Positions 9,201-18,200 of a DNA stretch of 30,189 nucleotides are shown here, one piece after another (within the stretch, counting starts at the first letter, position 1; the number at the start of each line of letters is the position of its first letter). The notes beneath the pieces are model-generated. The model saw only the letters and a list, made by a program, of their open reading frames with translations, searched no databases and was not told the DNA's origin. The translations under genes were made by a program, and so were the position numbers. Location: assembly GCA_000969725.1 (NCBI GenBank), contig JXSR01S061635.1; one strand, 5' to 3'. The DNA is from Ophiothrix spiculata. Its lineage: Eukaryota > Echinodermata > Ophiuroidea > Amphilepidida > Ophiotrichidae.

Positions 9201-12200
9201 TTTTTAAATGCATACTGTATGATTTTTAATTGAAAAGCGCATTCTAAGGGATAGGTATGTGAGCTACTGCTTGTAAAATAACATTTTAAGAAGCCACTCA
9301 TCTTTGCACTAGTCTCTATGCATAGAAGTATCATCATGGCCCGAGTGATAATAAAAATGTGTTTTCCAACATTGTCAGAAAATGAGATCAAAAAGTTCAA
9401 CCATGACAAGTTAAAATTAAATCTTGGAAAAAAAAACCCAAAAACGAGAGAAGTTTCTCACCTGCAATTGAAGAGGATCTTGAATCAAAAGTGGATTATC
9501 TAAATGTAATTCAAAGATTTGTTGCAAAATTGCAGCATCTAGTCCTTAGTTCTAGTCCTTAAAAAAGTTGATTTTTTTTAATCAAATGGCAGTTGAGCCT
9601 CAGGACACGGGGTAGGCAATGGCATAGCTAAGGTTCTGTTGCCAAAAACAAAACACCTTGAAAATAAGCTGCTTATATCTTATGCTTTTTTTTGTTTACA
9701 ATCTAAAAAAGTCTTAATTATTTAGAAAATAGTGATAACAATATTTGGAAATACTTTTTAAAAGTTTGAAAAATCACTACAACTATCCATAAATGCTTTT
9801 TTTATCTCCCAGATTCAAGATGCCGGCAACTTCTGGGGCTGGACCAGTGATGTCCTATTGCCTACAGTATACCCACAAAATGACTCGCTACCAATGATAG
9901 AAGATGATCGCATACTTATAGATGGTGTCATGTTCCTCACTGGACCAGTTCGATTCAGACAGATTAGAATTCAACTGGATGGTAAGTATATGATAGATCA
10001 AATGTGATCGATGTGTATAAATGGCTGTTTATTAAAAATTTCATTTGACTTCTTGATATTTTATGATATTATACTGTCAATCAATTTAGAATAATAATAA
10101 TGGCATTATTTAAAGCGCCTTTTAACCAAATAGGATACAAAGCGCTCATGATTCACTGCAGGTAGATCTTCACAACCATTTCACTTCACTTAGAAGTGCT
10201 TTCGTAGAGCGCATTCTATCGGTACATCGATTATAATATTAACCCTTTGTGCAGTTTCCCATATCCTGGGTGGGGCAGACTCAGATGGACAAATCAAGTA
10301 ACAGTTTTAGATGCAGAAGACAGACTGGAGTAACCTTGTCCCTTTGTTTGAATCACCAAGTCATAGACAAACTGTGCAACATAAAAATCAAGCACAGAGC
10401 AATTTTTTTTAAGTTTCCTTCTTTGAATACACAAACCTATGTGGAACAGAAAACCAGTAGAAGTAGCTACAGCACCAAACCTCTATGTCTTCCAGACACG
10501 TGTATCACACCCACTCATCAACAGCTTTAGTTCTTGGGAGATTTTTACAAACACTATGACATAAATTCACTTCACGACCCTCTACCACTCATGACAAGCA
10601 AATTGTAGATTTGTATACACCATAAACCTGGAAGTACAGTGGAACCTCGTTAACACAAAATCACTGGGGCCAAAGTGTTTAGTTTGGGTTAACAAGATTT
10701 TGTGTTATCCAACTGATTTTACATAGGAAATCAATACTTGGGACCCAACAAACATTTTTTGTTATCGGGGTTTTTGTGTTAACAGATTTTGTGTTAACGA
10801 GGTTCCACTGTACAAACTGAAATTACTACTTAAATGCCTGTTTCAAGGGTTACTACTTATTATCAATTACAAATGCGTTTGATAAGATAGACAATTTGAC
10901 ACTCTTACACTCAAATATGGTACTAAATTAACTCCTTAAGTTTAGTTTGTACTTCTAAGCGGGTAAGCGTAGTGGTACTTCCCTTGCTTTAAAAACACCA
11001 ATGAGTCTCAGGTGTTCTGGCTTCAATTCCTGGGCCCAGTGCTGTATGTGCATTTGGTTTACAAAGTCCATACTCACTTCGGTAGGTTTTTCTCTGGGTG
11101 GTAAACTTTGTAGTATATGGTAATTGTTGTAGNNNNNNNNNNNNNNNNNNNNNNNNNNNNNNNNNNNNNNNNNNNNNNNNNNATTTAAAGCGCCTTTTAA
11201 CCAAATAGGATACAAAGCGCTCATGATTCACTGCAGGTAGATCTTCACAACCATTTCACTTCACTTAGAAGTGCTTCCATAGAGCGCATTCTATCGGTAC
11301 ATCGGTTGTAATATTTACCCTTTGTGCAGTTTCCCATATCCTGGGTGGGGCAGACTCAGATGGACAAATCAAGTAACAGTTTTAGATGCAGAAGGAAGAC
11401 CGGAGTAACCTTGCCCCTGTGTTTAAATCACCAAGTCAGAGGCAAACTGCGCAACATAAAAATCAAGCGGATAGCAATTTGTTATAAGTTTCCTTCTTTG
11501 AATACACAAACGTATGTGGAACGGAACAGAAAACCAGTAGAAGTAGCTACAACACCAAACCTCTATGTCTTCCAGACACGTGTATCACACCCACTCATCA
11601 ACAGCTTTAGTTCTTGGGAGAATTTTACAAACACTAAGACATAAATTCACATCACGACCCTCTACCACTCATGACAAGCAAATTGTAGATTTGTATACTC
11701 CATAAACCTAGAAGTACAAACTGAAATTACTACTTTTAAGTTTCCTTCTTTGAATACACAAACCTATGTGGAACAGAAAACCAGTAGAAGTAGCTACAGA
11801 ATTAAAAAATGTCTGTTTCAAGGGTTACTACTTATTATCAATTACAAATGCGTTTGATAAGATAGACAATTTGACACTGTTACACTCAAATATGGTACTG
11901 AATTTACTCCTTAAGTTTGGTTTGTACTTCTAAGCAGGTTAGCGTAGCGGTACTCCCTTGCTTTACACCAATGAGTCTCAGGTGTTCTGGCTTCAAATCC
12001 TGGGCCCAGTGCTGTATGTGCATTTGATTTACAAAGTCCATACTCGCTTCCGTAGGTTTTTCTCTGGGTGGTAAACTTTGTAGTATATGGTAATTGTTGT
12101 AGTTTCTAAACATTAATCTCATTTTATTTTTCAGCTCAATGTCAGATTGTAGCCCGTTCCGCCAAGTGGGATATCCCTTGTAGACCATCATACACATATA

Positions 12201-15200
12201 GCGACGAAGATAAGGACCAGTATGGAAATAAATGGAAGGAATGGACAAATGCTACATGCTCAGACAAAGGCGCTGAATATTGCCCTTGGAGTTATTACTC
12301 ATCTACAAAACTCTCAGGCTCAACATACAATGGAAGAAGAGGAACTTTATATGCTGGTGGTGGATATATAGAAGAATGGGATTTCAATCCTCAAAATGCT
12401 CTGAATGAGTCTAAACATCTGAAAGACGGCGGTTGGCTTGATCAATATACAATGGCTGTCTTTGTGGAATTCACTTTATATAATGCTAACATAAATCTGT
12501 TCAGTTTTGTCACATATCTGGTTGAGTTCCCGCCTACTGGAAATGCGGATCCGTATCCGTGGGTTCATACCTTCAGACTGTATGATTACACCAGCGATGA
12601 AGATGTCCAGGCTATCAAGGTCACGCTCACGTACTTGCTGTTTGTGCTCTCACTTCTGTATTTTATCATCCGAGAAATAGACGATATCAAGAGATCGGGA
12701 AAGAAGTATCTCCTGTCTGTGGGGAATTGGTTGGAGATGTCCATCATCATCAGCAGTGTGATGGTGTTACTGGCATACCTGGCTAGGAAGGTGTTTGCAC
12801 AGTCGACTAGCAAAGCTTTACAACGGGCTCAGGAAACAGGTAGTGTATTGTAATTAATTCATAAACTCCAGCCACAGTTGACGGCCCAGAGAACACCAGA
12901 ATTTTGTGAGAATTAAGACTCAATTTTGCTCCATTCCAATGGGGATTACCACAGTAAGTTTATCATGTAGATAAAGCAAATGTTTGACTTATTGATGAAT
13001 GTACTCTAAACTTGCAAAGCAGTCACTGAAAGATAACAAAATATTTTACAGACAGACATGATTTCATATGTTTTCTGCACTGAAAGTACAATTTACCATC
13101 ATAATTCATTGTGTAGGTTTTGCTGTTTTGCAAGAAAGAAAAATAGCAATTTCAAGGTTTCTTAAGAAAACAAAAACAAGGCAAGAGATTTCCATAATAT
13201 GTAAAGTAAGCAACTGTTTCACTTGTCCACAATTATTTAACAGGCACCTTTGTTTTCTTAGCATCCAATGATGGAGTGGGTTGGGGTTTCAGCCCACAAG
13301 TCACAAGAAAAGTTGGGGAAAGAGATGAAAAGTTAGGGGGAAAGAGACAGTCTGAGGGAAAAGGAAATGGGCCCTCAGTGGTATTTTCCACTAAACATGC
13401 TGAGTATCAGAAATAAAATTGGTAGAAATGTTTAAAAAATCGTTAAAATGTTATTATGTTATTATGTATCTAATCTTTGTTGAGAAATTCAAAGTTATAT
13501 CGATATGAGTCATATATTTTGGCTTGTCAATTTTCAAAAGCTACATCAACAATTTTTAGAGTACCTTTTGGGCCTCATCAGTCGGGGGACCTTCGTATCT
13601 AGCCCTATCAGTCAACAGTTCCTGCGCACACCACTGTTATCATCATGCACCTTACCGAGTACAACATTCTAAATGCCGGACGATGAAAGGAATGTAATCA
13701 GACCAAGCTTTCATTGTCAGGAGGTCTAATCCGGCAAATCCCAGGTTTTCTGTTGTTATCATTGTTATTGGGTTTTTTAGGGTGTGTTCCTATTGCTAAT
13801 GTAGGGTCAGACCCTGGATCCTGACCCTGAACAATTTTTGTTCCCACTGCGCTGATAATCCTAGGTCAAACTCGCCATTGACTGAATGCTAGGTCGAGTC
13901 CACATACCCGGATGTTGCAATTGACAAACACGGTCTATCTGTCTCGCTAGCTAGCAACTATGCACCAGAATCAGTTTACGATTTATCGGACATATTCTTG
14001 TTGTATTATTTCCATTTTAAGGTATATCGCTCATTCCGAAAAATCGGGTGCCAATAGCATGTTTTACGTTCTTTTGTCCACAAAAACCTTCCAGTGCCTT
14101 TATCTCTTCCAATACTGCAATTTTCGGGTAGGGCTTGTCAAAATCTACTTGGTCATATATGGTTTGTCATACTTTTAATGCCATTATGACTCTGATTTAT
14201 GCCTTCAAAGTAGCGAAAAACGTGAAAAATAGCTAAAAATGAGTTTCCATCGCAAAAGTGTTACTTTTGGACATGCTCATTTTCTTTTAGTATATAATAC
14301 TTTTTCAAGCCTATTATAATTTTTAAACAGATAAACGATCAGCATTTTGTATCTGAACAATGATTTCCAAATTTGATGACATCTTTCCATAATTCAAAAA
14401 CGAAATTCATTTTCCACCAACATCGTGTGAGCTACGTTACTTAAGTTTGGCATACCGTTATTTGATGGGGAAAAACAGCAATTCCAACAAAATTTAAGTA
14501 TGCTGACAGCAAACATTCCAGTGAATTTGAAAACTATAATAGAAAATGTCAAATTTATTCATGTTTGAAGAAAGAAAGTGTTGAACATTAAAATTTGAAC
14601 CGACCATGTTAAGAAATGTGAGCTACGTAACCATATATCTCAGTAACCATAGGCATTGCAGCAATTCCATTTTAGTATGTGATAGAGATATACACTACTA
14701 CTTCGTTTGAATTAGAATTTACTAAGTAAATGGTCTAATGTATGTTTTGTGCATTAAAACATGCAAAAACAGTGAGCTACGTTACCGTGATCTACGTTAC
14801 TACTGACCTCTACAGAACTTATAACTACCGTTTCATGACTTTTCTATGCACTTACAGTGCATATGAAGGATACACTTGCCTACAAATGCAAAAAATTGGC
14901 GAGTATCAATACTTAAAAATTTAGCAGGTAACGTAGCTCACCCATTGCCCACCACGTTAAAATGGGTAAGTCTTTGTAACAGAAAAAATATAGAAGTGGT
15001 GTTGACAAATCACTTGGATTCAATGTCCATGACCAGTTTACTAATAAAAAACGCTTAAAAGAAAAATATTTGAGCAACTTTATTTTTTCATTTTTTCAAC
15101 TGCATTGGCACCCGATTTTTCGGAATGAGCGATATTTTAGCTGCGGTCTTTTAATGGTAAACATAGTAAATAATCACATTGAAATACATCGTAGGCCTAC

Positions 15201-18200
15201 GTGGACTTTTTCACTCAATATGTTAAAATTTCAGACTATCACACACCTTTCATACATTTTGTACAGTGCTTTATATACTGTATACGACCATCACATTGTT
15301 TACATAATTTATTTAACCCGACATTAAATGTGTGTGTAGCATTCCCACTAGGCTTGATATCGAGACTACCTAATTTTGGTAGTCTCGACCCCACATCGAG
15401 TCCACATTGTTAATGTAGGATTGAGACCACATATAACGTATTCCCACTGTGTTTAATGTGGATTCAGATCTAGGGTCGTGGACTCGATGTAGGATCAAAG
15501 ACTTCAGTGGGAACATGCTCTTAGTTGTTTTCTTGAAAAGGTGTTTCCATGAATGAAATGTTTTTTCCATATTATTAATAATACACCATTAACATGGATT
15601 AAGAGTACTATACTACTGTGGTGACATGGTCATGTTAGATCAATAATATTCGCATATGAGTTATCTGTGGTAAATCCCATTGGAATATGTAAAAATGAGT
15701 TGTCTTACAAAATTCTAGTTCTAGGACTAACCTGTTCTTATTGTTAATATGAAATAAGTTTTCAATTTTTCCCATTGGTTTCTGGGATATTATCAAAAAC
15801 AAAAGTGATGTATTTTGGGTCACAGTCACACTGATAATACATAACAGCCTTGTATCCCCAGGGTTGTGTACTTCCTTTACCTTTTGATAAAACATGATAG
15901 GACAAACGATAAATTGATTTGATTGTGTAAACAAAAATCCAGAGTGCAGGGCCCCATTGTTTGTGAATGCAAGCCCAGTCATGGATTTGTGTTTAAATTG
16001 TCCAATAGATTTTTATTTTGTCCATAGCTTTTGATAACACTGTTATCTATATTTCTCTATACATTCCAGGTGATTATGTGAACTTTCAACAGATCTCAAA
16101 CATGGACCAAGCCTACAGCATCATTTTAGGAACAGCAGGTTTCTTATCCACACTAAAGGTCAACATCCTGCTATCATTTGACAAGCGTTTCACCCAGCTC
16201 AAACGTACCATGGTTTATGCTGGCAAAGACCTCATAGCATTCGGCATATATTTCTTCATCATCATGTGTGCATTTGTGTCAGTAAATACTCTAGTCCTGG
16301 GACCTCTGGTGGAAGATTACAGTGGCGTTGTCAAGAGTCTGCAGACTTTACTAGTAAGTGATTTCATACATTTTTATTGGGGCATCTACACGAAGCGCAG
16401 ATCCAGATGCATGCGCATCTCCGAAATCCAGATCTGAGATCCGCATCTCTGTAGACAGTGAGTGTACAGAGTGCTGTACAGCAGACCTGGATCTGACGCC
16501 TGTGTAGCCACAATCTTCTGCAAGCAGCTTACAGAGAGGCGTATTCATCTGGATTTGCGCTCCCGTGTAGATTGCCCCATTATTATACATTTTTATTATT
16601 GGACAATGTGAATAGAAATCCAGGGTGTAGGGCTTCATTGTTTGTAAATGCAACCCTTGCACTGGATTTTTGTTTTAATTGTCCAATAAACTTTTATGTT
16701 GCATATGATTAGGCCAAAAAAAAAATTGTTATGTTGCCCTCAGCGACCGACCCTATTCAAAAATTTTAAAAACAAATATTAGGGTTGGGAAAGCACCCAA
16801 TTTTGCTCAGATTGGGTGTTTTTTGAGAGAATATTTTGAAAATATTGGAAAATGCACCCAAATTTCAATTTTTCAGAAATCCCACTTGAGGGCAACACAA
16901 CAATTATTTTTTTGGCCTTATTATATATGTTACACAGCACATTGAAGGTACAAGTTTAAATCAAAGTTGATTTTGAGATATTGTCATCTGAAGTTGACAA
17001 AGGTCAGGTGGTTGATTTTGAGATACGATTTGGTAAAATATAGATTCCCAAAATGGATCTTTTCAACACATTGATTCGTTCGTAATGATTTTTTTTGTGA
17101 CCTGACCATGTCGTATCAATTCTCGCTGAAAATGTCAGTTGGATAGGCAACTAAGCATAAATTACTGTTATTTCCATTACTTCCAGCCTACAGTTAAAAT
17201 TAACAATTTTTCCATATTTTGGACATTTGTAGGAATATAATCTGTGAAACATGCCTGCTAAATTTGGTTGAAATCTGACCATCAAAATTGAACTGGTACT
17301 TCTTGTTGTAATTCCAATAATCTGATGTTATTTAGGCTTCATTGAACATCCTAAATTTCAAACAGGTTTTACTCAGAAGTGTGTTTACTAAAATCTGATC
17401 TTGGTTGTTATGGCTTTTGCTGTAACTTATTAATCGAAAATTTGGTATTTTGATTAGTATGAAAAAAACCTGTCCAATGACACTAAAAACTCAATTGTGA
17501 CTTTTGGATCCTTGTAACCTTGTACCTTTTGATGTGGTGCATCAACATATTTCATTTCAAACAGTGATTTTTAAGTATAAGTGTAACCTTTGTTGATCTG
17601 AATGGTCTCTCTGGACAAAAAATATCAATGATAATAATATATACCGTATTGTTTCTATTAATCACCCACTGGGCGACATTTCATGAAGGGTGGGCGATTA
17701 TTAGAGACCAATCAACATCAAAATTTGCACAAATTGTCACATAAGCTTTCTGTTATATGGCCACCAATAACACAGAAGTACCGACATTTTTTACATCATT
17801 TCTGGGAACACAACCTTATTGATTAACTTCCAGTACAGTTTCCTGTTACTTGCGATTGTTGGTAAGCTTACAAAAAGGCTTTCAAAATTTAATATTTTTT
17901 AACAATGCTCTTTGAAATTTTTTGAGGTGGACATTTAATAGAGCATGGGCAATTAATAGGAACAATACGGTACCTATTTTTAGAAACTAGCTTCGTACCC
18001 AAGATTTTAAGTGAGCAAATGTGATGTAGATGCCAGGAAATTTGATGTTTTAAGTTAACGATTGTACATTTAATACAAGATTTATAAATTCCTGTGAGAT
18101 TTTTCTTGATAAGAAACTGCAGAGTTTAAAATCATGGTGGACTATCAACCTTCATAGAAAAGAGAAACGAAAGAGAGACATGGATTTGGCTTAAGTCCTA

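Larger units (their letters stand above)
6671..9812. other. Intron 3 of the PKD1-like gene
   Basis: Bounded by gtaagg and tctcccag. It holds a hairpin, a SINE, a 1 kb inverted-repeat element rich in taggtac, and a TSD-flanked element at 8727-9165, all listed separately. From 9166 to 9812 nothing was recognised beyond AT-rich sequence. Confidence 0.85.
10108..11132. repeat. Duplicated segment, copy 1 (contains MITE)
   Basis: It starts atttaaagcgccttttaacc and ends taattgttgtag at the gap. It aligns along its whole length with 11183-12102 with scattered substitutions and small indels. It differs by carrying a 174-bp MITE (10637-10810) and by lacking a 62-bp insertion present in copy 2. It includes an 'aagcgc' dispersed-repeat type start and a tRNA-like SINE portion near 10955. 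Confidence 0.9.
9982..12134. other. Intron 4 of the PKD1-like gene, with assembly gap
   Basis: Bounded by gtaagt and atttttcag. Most of it is two copies of the same sequence, 10108-11132 and 11183-12102, separated by Ns. No exon is recognised inside. Its true length is uncertain because the duplication is probably an assembly artefact. Confidence 0.85.
13780..15520. mobile_element. PIF/Harbinger-like non-autonomous element, TTA TSD
   Basis: The left end gggtgtgttcctattgct (13780) and right end cagtgggaacatgctc (ending 15520) are imperfect complements of the G-G-x-TGTTC-C-C type. They are flanked by tta on both sides (13777-13779 and 15521-15523), the 3-bp duplication of PIF/Harbinger. Subterminal parts share diverged gtcgagtccaca / tggactcgat and gtagggtc / gatctagggtc motifs. 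No transposase or Myb-like frame was found in the 1.74 kb. Confidence 0.65.
12840..16069. other. Intron 5 of the PKD1-like gene
   Basis: Bounded by gtagtg and tacattccag. 12840-13779 shows no recognisable element or exon. 13780-15520 is a PIF/Harbinger-like element with a nested inverted-repeat unit. 15521-15919 is plain AT-rich sequence, followed by a short dispersed repeat at 15920-16016. Confidence 0.85.

Noticed and set aside
10249-10530. Paired open frames at 10249 and 11324 with nearly identical proteins
   Set aside because: They lie in the two copies of the duplicated intron segment; the similarity reflects the DNA duplication, and the frames differ by indels without a conserved pattern.
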